Under the pieces are notes generated by a model. It did not search any database and was not told the origin of the DNA. It saw only the letters and a program-made list of their open reading frames with translations. From Ascoidea tarda (nom. inval.) (taxonomy: Eukaryota > Ascomycota > Saccharomycetes > Ascoideales > Ascoideaceae): a stretch of 45,247 nucleotides of DNA. This document shows positions 9,050 through 21,200 of the stretch, piece by piece. The translations under genes were made by a program, and so were the position numbers. The DNA lies in the NCBI GenBank assembly GCA_030560485.1, contig JAKTTS010000061.1, positions 1-45,247 of the forward strand. Reading direction: 5' to 3'. Position 1 is the first letter of the stretch. Each line of letters opens with the position of its first letter.

Positions 9050-10789
9050 TACAATTATATTTATTGATATTATCCAGAATGATTGTTTTATTTATAAGTT
9101 GATTGTGGGTGCTGTGAGCCATTAACAAGCAATAAATTTCGGAATTGCAATACAATCTTGGCATACAAGAAGATGATTAAAGCAGAAACATTTTCTAAGC
9201 AAATAGCCAAAGAACATTTTACGATTTTCGTTTCATTTTAATTTTTTCTTTTCATACTTCAGCTGCTTTTTATATTGTTTGTGGTTATCCTTGAATTGGT
9301 GGATTGTAAAAATCAATAGATTGAATATTCACTATTTAACCATGAAGATATTTTTAGATTGATTTTTCATTTCTTTTTCAGTTTTTGATACAGATTTATA
9401 ATGTATTAAAATTAAGATGAGATACATTTATTAAATGTATTGAAATCTTCTTGCTTCTGTGATGTGTTGTTCAAAAAATAAGGCAAAGTTCAAGTCATTG
9501 ATACTAACTTTGAAAATTCAATGGACATATTGAAAATGTATTTATTATTTTTTCAAAATTACAGTTATTATATTTGAGTAAATATTATGAGAACCAAATT
9601 TACATTAATCAAAAGTCCATAGTTTGCGTTCACTCATTTAAATGGAATCTGGCTGCTGATTGTATATTCATTATAGTTATGCTGAAATAAATAGACATTC
9701 ATCAAGTGGCATGCTACAAATTAACTACATTATTTAATCAATCAAGTGCCAGCAGGCTATTGATTATCTTTCTTACAAAATTTGTTATTTGGGGAAATTA
9801 AAATCAGTTGAAACTATGGTTATTTAATACATATTGTTATGATGTGTGACACGTTACAAAGTGAAAAATAAAAAAATAAACCACTCATTTAAACAGCTAA
9901 ATAATGATAAAATGAAAACCTTGAGTGTAAAAAATACTGATTTATTATGGTATTTGAATCATTGCTTCTACTTAACAATCGGCGACTTTCTACCTGAAAT
10001 TGAAATTGGTCTGTTTACTTTGTTGATATTGAAGGAAACTGTTGTTTTATATCAATTCATAGCCTGTACCATAGACGACAATTTGAAATGATTAGTATCA
10101 TCAAGCATTCGAACCATAGATTGCTAAGCCAAACTGTATTTATGTTTTGTTTCGTGATTACAACATGGAACGATTGGAATAAAAATTGTTTTTCACTTAA
10201 AAGCAAAATAAAATTTAATTGAACAAATATCAATAAAATTAGTAATAAACATCAGCTCTTGGTGTACTAGTAATACAAAGGAACTGGTTTTCTTCTAAAG
10301 ACTCGAATAGATTTTCAAAATATTTAAACTAAACATTATTGTTTATAAAAACAGAGCAGATTTAAAGTTTTGGATTAGTTGAAAAGCTAGTTTGATGATC
10401 CGCTCAGTTGAAAAACAAAATTTGTCAAAATGTAGTGTTGTATAACAACAAACATACTAATGAAACCAACTAAATAAATGTTCAATATAAAAAATACAGC
10501 AAAGGCATACAATAAAAAAAACCCATTCAAATAAAAGCTGCAATGAATATTCAATACTAAATACTTTTAAAAATAATGAACGCTTTAAACTTTCTGATAA
10601 ATCAAATAATGAAAATCTTCAGAATCTGTACTCATGATAAAGTCATGCTAAATTCGATACCAAAAGCAGAAATAAATGTTAAAACAAATATTGAAGATGC
10701 TGAAAGACAAAACTAATAGCAAATGCTGAACCTCATACAATAAAAATGCTTAAATATTAGTGGTTGATAGGTAGTTGATAGTTAGTTAA
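9050..10789. other. AT-rich gene-free stretch
   Basis: Only one 81-codon ORF (9846-10091, plus strand) is present. It has no recognisable motif and AT-driven composition, so it is not called. No repeat, RNA gene or strong palindrome was seen. Confidence 0.5.
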
Positions 10790-11190
10790 AGCAGATTTGG
10801 AGGATGTGAGCTCAAAAGCACACAGTATTGCTGTTTATGCCCGTTGAACGTAATTCCTGTTAGCACAGGGGAAATAATAACGCGCTCAGATTTGGGAAGC
10901 AAGAGAAACAATAGAAAGGACGGCTACAGTTAATCAGGAAAAGCTGCAGTCCCGCGCTTTAATACATACACGTCGCGATTGTCTCGTATGCTGTCACACA
11001 GTAGTAAACAAAAGCACGCATGTACCACCCAATCCTGATGAAAAAGCCAACTTCGTTACTCATACATAAAATAATTCTGCATACACATGCGTGCTGATTG
11101 TACGAGAGGCTCTCCCAAAGATGGTTCCAAGCCCCTAACTTGTCAAACTTGGAGGTTACCCTTATTTCATCCTAAATCCAGTCATATGCC
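10790..11190. other. GC-elevated patch with nested inverted repeats
   Basis: This patch stands out in composition from the AT-rich surroundings and has no ORF. TCTCGTA (10982-10988) pairs with TACGAGA (11101-11107). Inside it AGCACGCATGT (11013-11023) pairs perfectly over 11 bp with ACATGCGTGCT (11085-11095). A CTGATGA at 11035-11041 and a CTGA at 11094-11097 resemble C and D boxes of a snoRNA, but the terminal stem is weak. A structured RNA or a regulatory dyad is possible; the identity is unknown. Confidence 0.4.
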
Positions 11191-13773
11191 CGAATTGAGC
11201 AACATTTCCACCACTTCCAATGCCATCCAATAAAATTTACTTCTTCAATTCAGGCTGGCTATCTTTTTATCAAATAGAATAAGTTCTCTTGTCTATCTCT
11301 CAGTTATATAGTATATTTTTGTTGCAATGTTTCATTATATACATATAATCGAAGATTTGCTTTGGGCAATATGGCTAATGGCAAATTTACATTCCCAGTA
11401 GAAAACTCCAACTACTCCAACGAACAAAAAAATAATACAATGGTTTGCTCAGGATTCCTGGGTTTAAATCTACAGCTATTATTTATTGTTAAATATTTTT
11501 AAATGTTCGACTGATGGTATATATATCACAATACAACCTTACTTGTCAACCGCAGGGTTATAATGGATCAATTTTGGTGTTAATCTTTGTTTTATTTTGC
11601 GAGTCCTGACAGTCAAACAAGCCATTTTATTGGTGGGTTCGTGTTAACTGAATAAATTTATTGATTCACAAACGTTTGGGTGGAGGTTTTTTGTTTTCCT
11701 AAAGGATTTTAACATTCTTGAGCTGATTACTTACATCACATTGGATTGGATTGAGTATAGCGTATGATATAGATTGATGGTAATTTTTCACTAAAGGCTA
11801 ACTGTGCTTGAAAAAGAGCATAAAATGCTACTAATATAAAGTCTGAAAAGAAGATATCAAATTTATGGTATTAGATAAAACATGCGTTTTCATCAATCCG
11901 TTAGATGGATGTAATAGATGTTGTTACAAACTCAGTGGATTCAAATTATTTGCCATTCCAAATTGAAATTACCATATCATATTGAACACCAAAATATATT
12001 GTGCTGAGCTATACCTCAATTTTGAAAGAAGTGCAAACTTTAAATGGCTTGTGTGTTTGAATTTTCGGATGATTGTTGATAGTTTGTTTTATATTACCTA
12101 ATCTAATGAGAGCTTGCTTAACGATTTGTGTGATTAGAACTTATGAAAGTGAGACTGAAAGCTCAGGAATATAATTGTCGACTATTTTTGATGAGTTTTG
12201 GTATTATTTAGTGAATATTTGTTTGTTTGATGGTTATATTTGTATTAAAACTAGGCTGAATTGCAAATCAAATAACATTGAATCAAGTTTGATGCGTCTT
12301 AAAAAACCAAAAGACTAAATTAGCAAGTGATTTATTTACTGATTATCTGATAAAACAATGAAAAAGCAAATAAGATATGTGTGAACAGATATTTCGATAA
12401 AGAATATCTTCTGCTGATATCTAATTCAATAGTAGTGAGATTGGTCTGGTATGCTGCACTCCACTTTGCTTGAGGTTTTAGCGAAAGGTTAAACACTGTA
12501 CTGCAGGATTATTAATAACAGAAAAAGGAAATTTAAGACGTTAACCACACTACTCTAAATATTCAAACATCAGCATACATCCAACACTTTGAAGTGGCCT
12601 TTAATTCAAGATTTAAAAAGTTAACATCAAAGCTAGCAGATTTAAAAGCGACAACCTTTTTTCTTTTTTTATCAACAATTAAAAAAATATTGGTTTCAAG
12701 GCTTCTCATTATGAACAGCAATAGAAAGAGAATGATATTTCTGACGGCTTTGCGTTTTTGAAGAAGAAATTTATTCATTAAATTATTTTGTCAAATTAAA
12801 TTAATTTTATTAAAAGGAGTTTTCAGGCTTCATAGTTATGAGTTATGATTGATTTGTTATTGGATTTTGGAAACATGAGTTACAAAGCAGTCTATTAAAA
12901 GATTAGAAATTTTAGGTTTTGCTCAGTTAATAATGCAAAAAGCACATCAAAGAGAAGCCAGAAAATCAAATGCGTTGCCAAAGAGTGAAATATTTGCAAA
13001 GGTCATACAAGTGTTTGGTTGGATGGTAACTAACAACAATTAATTGGTTTCAAATACAAGGAAGTAGATAAAAACAATAGGAATACAATTGAAAAGTGGT
13101 TTCAAAAGATTTTGAACCAATTAAAGAGTATTTTCTGTGATAATGAATGGTATTTTTTCTATTCTCCTTTGGTTTCAACTCAATATATCTAGACTACAAA
13201 ATGGTTGACATTAAAGATATACAGCTGAATCCAAATTTGTATCTTGGCCTTTGAATTAATTTTTATGATTATCAGCAAGATTTGCACTTGACCTGTGCCC
13301 AATTTCCAAAGAAAATGGGCCCATAAAAATAGATTACAAGCACAGAACAGCTCAATGGTGCATATTGGTGCTATCTTTGTTGTGTTTTTAATATTTTTCA
13401 TTTTATTAAATTTTTAATTGATTTTTGAAGACAGAGATTTTGGTTTTAATTTGTTTATTTGGCATTTAAATATAAAAACTATAAAAATTTTCTTTATGCT
13501 TATAACCAAAAAAAAAATTACAGTTTGACACCCAAAAATTTTCATTATAGTAGTATCCGGATAGTATTGATGGATTGTATTGAACTTGGTTGGAAAAGAT
13601 TATAATTTTATTAGTGGTAAACATCGAACTGTCCAAATAACGCAAAACCCAACAACAGCCCAACTCCATAACTGATCATTTTCATTGAAGAAGTAAGCTT
13701 ATTGCATTTTGCCTAAACAACAATCTACATACTCAGGGCGAAATGACGACCGATACTTTTATCCCTTTTTTTT
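11191..13773. other. AT-rich gene-free stretch up to the first gene
   Basis: Small minus-strand ORFs (12563-12778, 13189-13401, 13466-13669) lack recognisable motifs and are not called. The right end is the 3' side of the NAG1-like gene and must hold its poly(A) signals. No repeat or RNA gene is recognised. Confidence 0.5.
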
Positions 13774-14538
13774 TTACAATCGAGGATTGATTTTAAATTC
13801 ATTTTCTAGTATAGAGTCAAAATCAGCATAGATGGTACATTTTCTGTGGTGTTGTAAATACGTCGAAGGGTAATTTGGACTTATTTTGCCCTTGACAAGT
13901 TGTTTTAATGCCATATTTTTTTTCTCTCCAAATGAAAACACCAACACTTCGTCTGTGTTTTCAACAAATGTTGAAATACCAACCGTCAAACCGTACACAG
14001 GGATTTTCTTCAAGTCATAGTTCCAAAGTTTGGAGTTTTCTTCAATTATGGATTTGGACAATTTGACTTTTCTTGTCTTGGAATAGATGGTTGAACCGCT
14101 ATCATTAAATGCCAATTCGCCATCATTACCCAACACCGTCAAAGCTAAATTGATTCTTTTTTGGTTCACTTTTTTCCCATATTTTTCGCACTCCACATCG
14201 TAGTAGTTAGGATCAGGGTACAAAAGATTGATGTTTCCTTTGGGTATATTGATGTGATTGAAAAACTTGTGGTACATGTACGAGTAGTTTGAATTTGGAT
14301 GATATCTTTTGATGCAATATTCGTCAGTATTGAATGTCACAACATTTTCAAAAGATACTTTGCCATATTGATACAACTTGACCAAGTTTTTGTACACATC
14401 GTCGAGCAAAGAACCAGCAGTCAAGCCCAAAACAAAAGGCCTTTTCTTGGTTGGTTCGAATTCATTAATTCTTTGGACAATATAAAGGGCTGCCTCAGCT
14501 GAAGCCTTTTCTTTATTTTCATAGACATTTATTTTCAT
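13774..14538 (-). CDS. Glucosamine-6-phosphate deaminase homologue, catalytic histidine lost (NAG1-like)
   Basis: The 254-residue protein aligns end to end with fungal Nag1 and bacterial NagB, which convert glucosamine-6-phosphate to fructose-6-phosphate plus ammonia in GlcNAc catabolism. Preserved blocks include NVVTFNTDEY (residues 66-74, with the base Asp72), FFNHINIP, LTVGIST and PSTYLQHH. Key sites are altered: the family GxxGHxAFNE loop reads GNDGELAFND (137-146), so the catalytic His is Glu141 and the following Glu is Asp146; the phosphate loop LPTGSSP is LTAGSLL (39-45). I chose the Met at 14538 because it fits the family N-terminus; the frame stays open to a Met at 14598. The gene lies downstream of PHO91 on the same strand. 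The full-length frame suggests a retained pseudoenzyme or a new function rather than a recently dead gene. The family call is firm; activity is doubtful. Confidence 0.85.
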   Translation of the reverse strand: MKINVYENKEKASAEAALYIVQRINEFEPTKKRPFVLGLTAGSLLDDVYKNLVKLYQYGKVSFENVVTFNTDEYCIKRYHPNSNYSYMYHKFFNHINIPKGNINLLYPDPNYYDVECEKYGKKVNQKRINLALTVLGNDGELAFNDSGSTIYSKTRKVKLSKSIIEENSKLWNYDLKKIPVYGLTVGISTFVENTDEVLVFSFGEKKNMALKQLVKGKISPNYPSTYLQHHRKCTIYADFDSILENEFKINPRL

Positions 14539-14994
14539 TGTAGTAGAGATTACAGGTTCTCGGTCAGAAGTGTTAACGAGACAACCAACGTCCAGCAAGG
14601 ATGATATATAAATCAGATCTTAATACAATTCAGAGACAGAGAAGGCGTTAGTATATGAATATATAAAACCACAGGAAACACACAAGTTCTGCTTTGACTT
14701 TCTTATCAATGGAAGCAAATGCCTTGAATGGTGCACATTTTGTTCCCTAAACTTGGTAAGTAGAAAATCCACAGTACTGAGATATACCAGCATTAGCATG
14801 GCTCGGAGCCAGTTCCACGTACTAAAAGCCAATGGGACGCAGTGCCAGAGCATGTCGGGACTGAGATTTACACGGTTTCGATTGATAGCGTAAATTGGGC
14901 TGTTTCTTACGTGAAATGAGAATAATGTTTCTTTATTGTGTTATGCTGTTGTTTTGGCTCTAGAAAAAGTTGATTAGACCCGAAATTCAGCAAC
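14539..14994. other. Intergenic region between NAG1-like gene and PHO91
   Basis: About 450 bp with the promoter of the minus-strand NAG1-like gene. A TATATA element lies near 14,606, about 70 bp upstream of the chosen start. Small ORFs (for example 14620-14853) are not supported. No other element is recognised. Confidence 0.5.
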
Positions 14995-17300
14995 CTAGAA
15001 GTGGATTAATCTCATTATAGAGTATCCGATTGTTATCACGACAATGTAGGTGAAGAAAGAAATCGGAACACCTCTGGTGATAAAGGTGGTAACCGTTAAA
15101 TAGGGTTTTCCTAGTTCGTCTGTCATACAAATTGCAGTAACGTTGGGAAATCCAGAGGTTGGCAAACCCATGGCACCAGAACAGAGCAAAGCAGAGCACA
15201 TCACCAACAATCTGGCATGGGGCTCAGGCATTGCAGCCCCAATCTCCCTGACCAATGGCAAAATTATCAAAGCAGCCACAGTGTGAGAAACAAAGGTTGC
15301 AACAATCAAAACCAATAGACCAAAAATCAAACAGATAGAATACAAGTTCAAATCCTGGACCCTGTGTTGAATTCCAAGAGCAATTGTGGCCAATAGTCCA
15401 GAAGACGATACAGCTTTGCCTAAGGAGATACCGCCCATGGCTAACATCACTATCGTCCATAGGAAGTTATTGAAATCTTCAGAAGTCAATAGACCTGTTC
15501 CAAAAAATGATACCATGGGGATGATTGCTATGATTCCCATTTCACCAAAGACACCCTCAACTTGATGCGCAACACACCACAATAAAATAGTAACTATTGT
15601 TACAATGGAGACAAAGTATTGAGTGAAGGTGAACTGCTCGTCCACCACTCTAATGGGAACCAATTTGACAGCTTTCTTTGTGGGAAATGTGACAAGCAAA
15701 AACACCCATATTATCAATACCGAAATAATACAAACAGGAATAGTAATGACGAACCACTGACCCCAGGAAGGTTGAGGCTCCATCAACTCAATTGCAATGA
15801 TATTTTGGGGAGAAGCAATGGGAGAAGCCATACCACCGATGTTAGAGGCAAAAGCTATACCGAGAATGAGGACTTTTGCAAACTGTGAGTTTGGGGGTAA
15901 TGTTCTTAATAAAGGTTGAACTATGGAGTAGCACAAGACTGGTGAAGCAACGTTACTGACCCACATGGCCACGAATAAAGCAACAAACATGATTGTGAGT
16001 AAGACTACTTTTGGGCTTGTACCGGCTTGAGAAAGAATATAAGTTGAAACTATTTTTGTAATTGAGTACTTTGAGAGTGCAGCTGCTAGAGTGAAACCAC
16101 CAAGAAGAATCATTATAACCGAGGACCACATTGTGCTGAAAATAAATTTTGAAGCTTCGGGTGAGGTCATCAAAGTGCCATCGGGATGCTTGAGCATATC
16201 CAATATGACAATCAAAAATGGGATCAACATTGAAGTAACAAACAAAGGTATAGTTTCTGTTGCCCATAATAAAGAAGCACAGACTAACAAAGCAAAGCAG
16301 TTTTTTTGTTCCTTGACTTCAAAGGGGGAAACCAATAGCAAAATAAACGTTAGCAAGAAGATCAAAATTGCTTTTAGGGAATTACCAGACAACAAGTACT
16401 TGAGCAAGTTTTTGCTGTTATTTAGAGCTTGAATGGTTCTTGTATTTGCTGAAGATTCGTACTTTGTTTGGTTTGACTGTAAATTGTTATTATTGTTAAC
16501 GTTTTGGTTGTTGAAATAGGCGTCATCTTCATCACTGCTATAAACTTCATTCTTTTTGAAAGATTTCTTTTTGTTAAAAAAGTCAAATCTATTTCTAGTG
16601 TTGGGGACGTTGGCAGCTTGAGATTTTCTTTCAATACCAATTAAATCTCTCCAAACAGTGTTACGTTCCCAAACCACCTTTTCTCTCAAGTTTAGATTTA
16701 GCTCTGATTTAGCGGACTGAAAGTTACCATTGGTGGCAATGGAGGCAAATGAGGTAATTAAAGAGTGGATTCTTTGGTTTAAGGAGGACAAGGTTTTTGG
16801 ATTGAAAATGTACGAATCCTTTTCAAGTGCCTCTAAATAAACCAATTTGATTTTAGTGTTTAGGGATTTATCGAATTTTTTTAAAATTTTGGAGAAACCA
16901 GTTTTATTTAGGTCGATATAAGATTTTAGTTCAGACAAGGAAGTGAATAGAAGAACAGATCTCTTTTTTAAGGTTATTCTTACATCGCTTAAAACCAAAA
17001 AGGGATCATTGATTTTGCTGAGGATTGCCAATGAGTTTCTTCTGCTTAGCGATAAGTTGTCAGTATTTCTATTGTGATGGTCAAGGTCATTTGCGTGGAT
17101 GTTTCGTTGGGATGTAGAGGAAGGGTGTTGTGAGGTTAGTAGTAGTTCTTGCTGGATTAGGTTGTCATATGAATCGTCGAATGAGATTGGAGATTTTGAT
17201 CTTAATAGGGATTCTCTTTGTTGGGAGACAGTGTTCAAGTGTTCCAATGAATCAAAAGAGGTTGTGTTGACATTATCTAAATCCAAGTTTGTGTGGTTTA

Positions 17301-17339
<39 letters not shown>

Positions 17340-17757
17340 GATGGTGATGGTGGTGTAATGTGTGATGTTTATGTTTTAATTCTGTTTGGAAACTGTTGAT
17401 ATCATTTATCAACAAGTCCAAGTCATTTAAAATAGTGTGTTCTTTTGATTTGTAGAAATTTTCAATTTTGATCAATTCTTCATTCAAAGTGTTGATGAAT
17501 ATCTCTTCCGGTTTCTTGAAATTGAAATTGATGTTGCTGTTAATGCTGGTTGGATAATTGGATCTGTTGTTGATTAGCGAAAGCAAGTTTGTTTCCTCGT
17601 TTGAATGCACACTTTCGGTGTCATGATGATCCAACAGGCCATTGTTCAAGGACTCTCTTTGGAGATTGTAGATTAGTTTTTTGAGAGATGAATATGCGAG
17701 GTATTTTGAAGACCACTCGGGAACAGCATTGAACTTCAATGAGTGAGAAAACTTCAT
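14995..17757 (-). CDS. PHO91: Low-affinity vacuolar phosphate transporter with SPX domain
   Basis: A 920-residue protein. The N-terminus MKFSHSLKFNAVPEWSSKYL is the SPX start and is closer to Pho91 than to Pho87/Pho90, which begin MRFSHFLKY. The SPX phosphate or inositol-pyrophosphate lysine cluster appears as TGFSKILKKFDK (around residue 285-297). SPX spans about 1-340 and is interrupted by a His/Asn-rich insert coded by a GTT repeat on the top strand (17299-17338). From about residue 460 on follows a DASS/SLC13-type permease with some ten to twelve hydrophobic segments. Pho91 exports phosphate from the vacuole to the cytosol. S. cerevisiae Pho91 has 894 residues, so the gene is full length. 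No CTG codon occurs in the permease half. A Pho4-type site lies about 430 bp upstream. PHO87/PHO90 is the less likely alternative. Confidence 0.88.
17299..17338. repeat. GTT/AAC triplet repeat inside PHO91
   Basis: A trinucleotide run codes for about twelve Asn on the minus strand and adjoins a His-rich stretch, within the variable insert of the SPX region. The run is likely to vary in length between strains. Confidence 0.9.
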
Positions 17758-18287
17758 GTTTCAAGGAAAATAAAGCAAAAACAAAGGAGAAAAACAGGTG
17801 TATTGTTGGATGAGCGTAAGAGTGTGTCGAGATATCAATGTAGGAGTGTAAAAGTGTGAAAAGCACCAACAAGAGCCAAAAACAGCCAAAAACCGAAACC
17901 AAAAAACCGTGAGTAGAGAAGCACTCAAAAAAAAAAAAGATCAGCGTTGAAGAAGACAAAGAGGCCAAAACAAAGTGAAACAAATAGAGAACTAAAGGAA
18001 AAGAGAACAAGCAGATGTAAGACCAGAGAGAAAACAAAAGACAGATCAATAACGAAGAAGGTATTTATATGGGCTGCTGAAAAGGATGGGTAGTGGTATT
18101 TAAGAAGTAGTCTCATCCACAGCAAAATTTCCATCATGGTGCAGCAAAAGAAGCGTTTCGAAATGCAGTTGCGAGAACAAAGATCGCGCACGTGGGATGC
18201 GGCCGGCTGCACACACAAACGCTCTCTTCGGCACGGCCAGGCTGTCGGAATTGGGACAGTCAGAGTTCCGACCGCAAGCACCGGGTC
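17758..18287. other. PHO91 upstream region
   Basis: About 530 bp between the PHO91 start and the 3' end of the IRC20 pseudogene. Next to the ATG the minus strand is pyrimidine-rich, as usual for yeast promoters. The distal part (18,170-18,290) is GC-richer and carries the Pho4-type site listed separately. Small ORFs on both strands are not supported. Confidence 0.5.
18189..18196. promoter_or_regulatory. CACGTGGG, candidate Pho4 site upstream of PHO91
   Basis: CACGTG (18189-18194) followed by GG is the high-affinity Pho4 core known from the PHO5 UASp2 element. It lies about 430 bp upstream of the PHO91 start. Cbf1 or another bHLH factor could also bind. S. cerevisiae PHO91 is not a classical Pho4 target, so a functional link is inference. 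Confidence 0.4.
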
Positions 18288-21200
18288 TCAGACTTTCCAC
18301 CTGTCAACCGAGCCCCGGCGACGGAGGCGAGTTTGACAGCCCGAGCCAGCACGGGCTGGACACGGCCGCATCGGGCGACTCAGCCACTCAAGAAAAAGGC
18401 GCCAGAGTTCGTCCTGTGGCACAATCTCTCCTCCGCCACAAGACTTGTCCAATATGCCCCCAGTGCTCTTCATCAGATCCTCACTGTCGAGTATAATCTG
18501 CCTCTCTTCCTCTGCTTCCTCTGCCTTGTCGTCTCGTCTTCTGCTGCTTGCTAGACCTTGGCCACTCTCTTCTGTATGTTCCAAACTCATCATCCTTTTT
18601 CTTGCTGATAGATTTAGTATCGACTCCTCCACTGTTCCAGAAATGGCAACCATCCAAACCGTGGTATTGGTCTTTTGTCCAATTCTGTGAATTCGATTTA
18701 TGGCTTGCAACTCCAACGCAGTATTAACCACTGGTTCGCACAAGATAACATGCGTCGCATTTACCAACGTCAATCCTGAGGACTGTGCTCGAGCATTTAG
18801 GAGAAAACATGTCACAGAGGAATCTGTCTTAAAAGCATGAATATCTTCTGCCAATTTACGTGCTTTGTGAGGTTTTTTTCTTCCTCGTCTTGTCTCACCA
18901 CTCTTGTTCTCATTCACTTTCCCAAATTTGCTGTTGCTTTGATCCCCCCCATGACTTGGATCCGAAGTATTTAATATCACTATGTGTCAACGCTGCTCCA
19001 ATTACAGACAAGAACTCTTCCCATTGAGAAAAAACAACGATTTGAACGTCCTCTTTTCCGCTCTTCAACCATTTCACCAACTTTACAATAACGTCAACTT
19101 TCGATCCATATCGATACTTTTGGCTTATTTCATTTTGGTTGATTTCTCTTAATCTCTCCTCATCCATTTTCTTGTATATATCATATCTCTCCTCGTTGTT
19201 CTTGTCTGATAATAATTTGACTCTCAAATCCTGCCGATTGAATTTAAATGTATAAATATTGCTTCTACTAACGCTCTGTTTGCATATGGGACAGTTTCTG
19301 TGAATCGATAACCACTGGTATAAACAATTCTTGCAGTACTGATGCCCACATTCGGTTAGCACCCCAACACTAATCGAAGAAGTGCATATAATACATATAC
19401 GATCATCATCATCATTATCATTATCACCACCCTCACCATGTTTTTCACCATCTTTACTTGTTTTATTACTACTAGATGATTTTTTGCTTAAACTCTCAAG
19501 ATAATGTAGTTTTCCTCGGTCATGAGATATCTGGAGGTTGTTTTTTCTCAACTTTTCAACCAAGTGGCAATCTACTTCTTCAAGATGTTCTCTTTGCTTC
19601 TCAAGTGACAATTCCTCAAATTTCTCAATCAATCTTCCGTTGAATTTATTCAAATCAATCGGTTTCACACTATCAGAAATCATCTTTAATTGTCGATAAT
19701 ATTCAACTCTTGCATTGTATATGCTATTCAATTCTTGAAATATTATCTTTTTATGCTCCACTATGGAATCATTCAATCGGCCAACAACTCTTGTCACCTT
19801 AGAGTTTATTATTTCAAGTTTTCTCTTTCTTGTGTTGTAAACTCACTTTTGTTAACCTGTTTTTGCAATGAGCAATTTTTTTTCTAAACAACCTTTCATT
19901 GAAAAAAAATCAAACTTCTTCTCTTGACAACTAGTAGGTTGAACTTCTAGAATTTCCGCCTTGAGATTCTCTTTGAACTCTTCAATTTCTCTAATTTCTT
20001 CTTCTTGTTTCTGATTATCATCAACAAACTGATGAACAAACATGTTCGATATAGAAATCTCTGAAACCAGCCCATAATTACTAGATCTCCCATTTATTGC
20101 AATTTGCCGGTGCAAAAACGGTTTTTCCAACACAATAAACAAGTAATATACTTTGTCTTGCTCGAACGAGGATTGCCCATATTCTTCTCCTTTCAGTTCA
20201 TAGCTCAACAAATCTGATATTAAAATGTTTATTGTCTGTTCAATCCATTGATTCATTCTTCTGGTTTGGTTATTCAATTCCTCTATTATGTTAAAAAGAT
20301 CAGTGAGAATAAACCTTATTTTATCGTTTGTAACATCAACTAACCCATCTGGCACAATTTCCAAAACAGATATCTCTTCCATCTGGGTTTTTGCCCTTTT
20401 TTTCTTAAAGCTTTCTACAAGCTTTTCAACTTTAGTTGTATGATTCAACAACAATTTGTTGCGTATTTCTTCCGCTTTTTCATAGTAATGATTCTCAAGC
20501 CTTTTGTTTTTTATATAATTACTTTCACTTATTTCCTCTAGAATAACATCATTTTCTTCCTCGGTTAAATTTGCCTTGCTTTTTACAATGCTTTCAAATT
20601 GAACTTCATCTAGGTGTTGGTTATTGGAAATATCTACAGATATCAGATAATATGATGTTGCCGTGAAAAAATAATACTTGTGAAGAATTTCAATCCAACT
20701 TTTTAATCGAAGTTTAAGTCCTAAAGTGTCCCCACTTGAACTGTTATTTTTTACATCTTCATCCCATAAATCGCTAAACAACAATTCATCTATCATATTG
20801 TTACTTTTGGATTTATCGTGGCCCAAAATCTCTAGTATTTCCTTTCCAATGCTTTTGATTTTTCCAATTATTGTCGAATAGTAATTTTTAAGAATCTTTT
20901 TAGATTCAAAAGGCCTCCCAAGATGAACCATAATTTCACTCCTTTCAAAGATAATGAAACAATTAGTTTTTCCCAATAGATTTAAATCACTTTTAACTTG
21001 CCCGATAAGTCTTACCAAAACTTCATTTACTGTGCCAATCGCTGTATTTGTCAACCTATTTCTAACTATGTTTGCATGGCAACATGCTTGCCTTAATCTC
21101 ATCAACCATTTAGCCATGGTAAACTGAACTACCGAGTTTAGCTCCCAATCATTGATAGTAGGTTCTCCTTTCGCGTTGAGATAAACACTGGATAAAAACT

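Noticed and set aside
8862-9164. Repetitive ORFs on both strands (QFIGLRS and DLKPINC repeats)
   Set aside because: They are products of the perfect 21-bp array, whose length is a multiple of three. No non-repeat protein sequence flanks it.
11035-11097. C/D box snoRNA
   Set aside because: CTGATGA and CTGA are present, but the closing stem is only about three pairs and no rRNA complementarity could be recognised. Kept only as part of the inverted-repeat finding.
1-13773. LTR retrotransposon or solo LTR relics in the desert
   Set aside because: No terminal repeats, target duplications or polymerase-like peptides were recognised by eye. Very degraded copies cannot be excluded without a search.
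17621-18300. ORFs of 118-142 codons upstream of PHO91
   Set aside because: They are shadows of the pyrimidine-rich promoter strand (Phe/Leu/Ser-rich) and overlap the PHO91 start in other frames.
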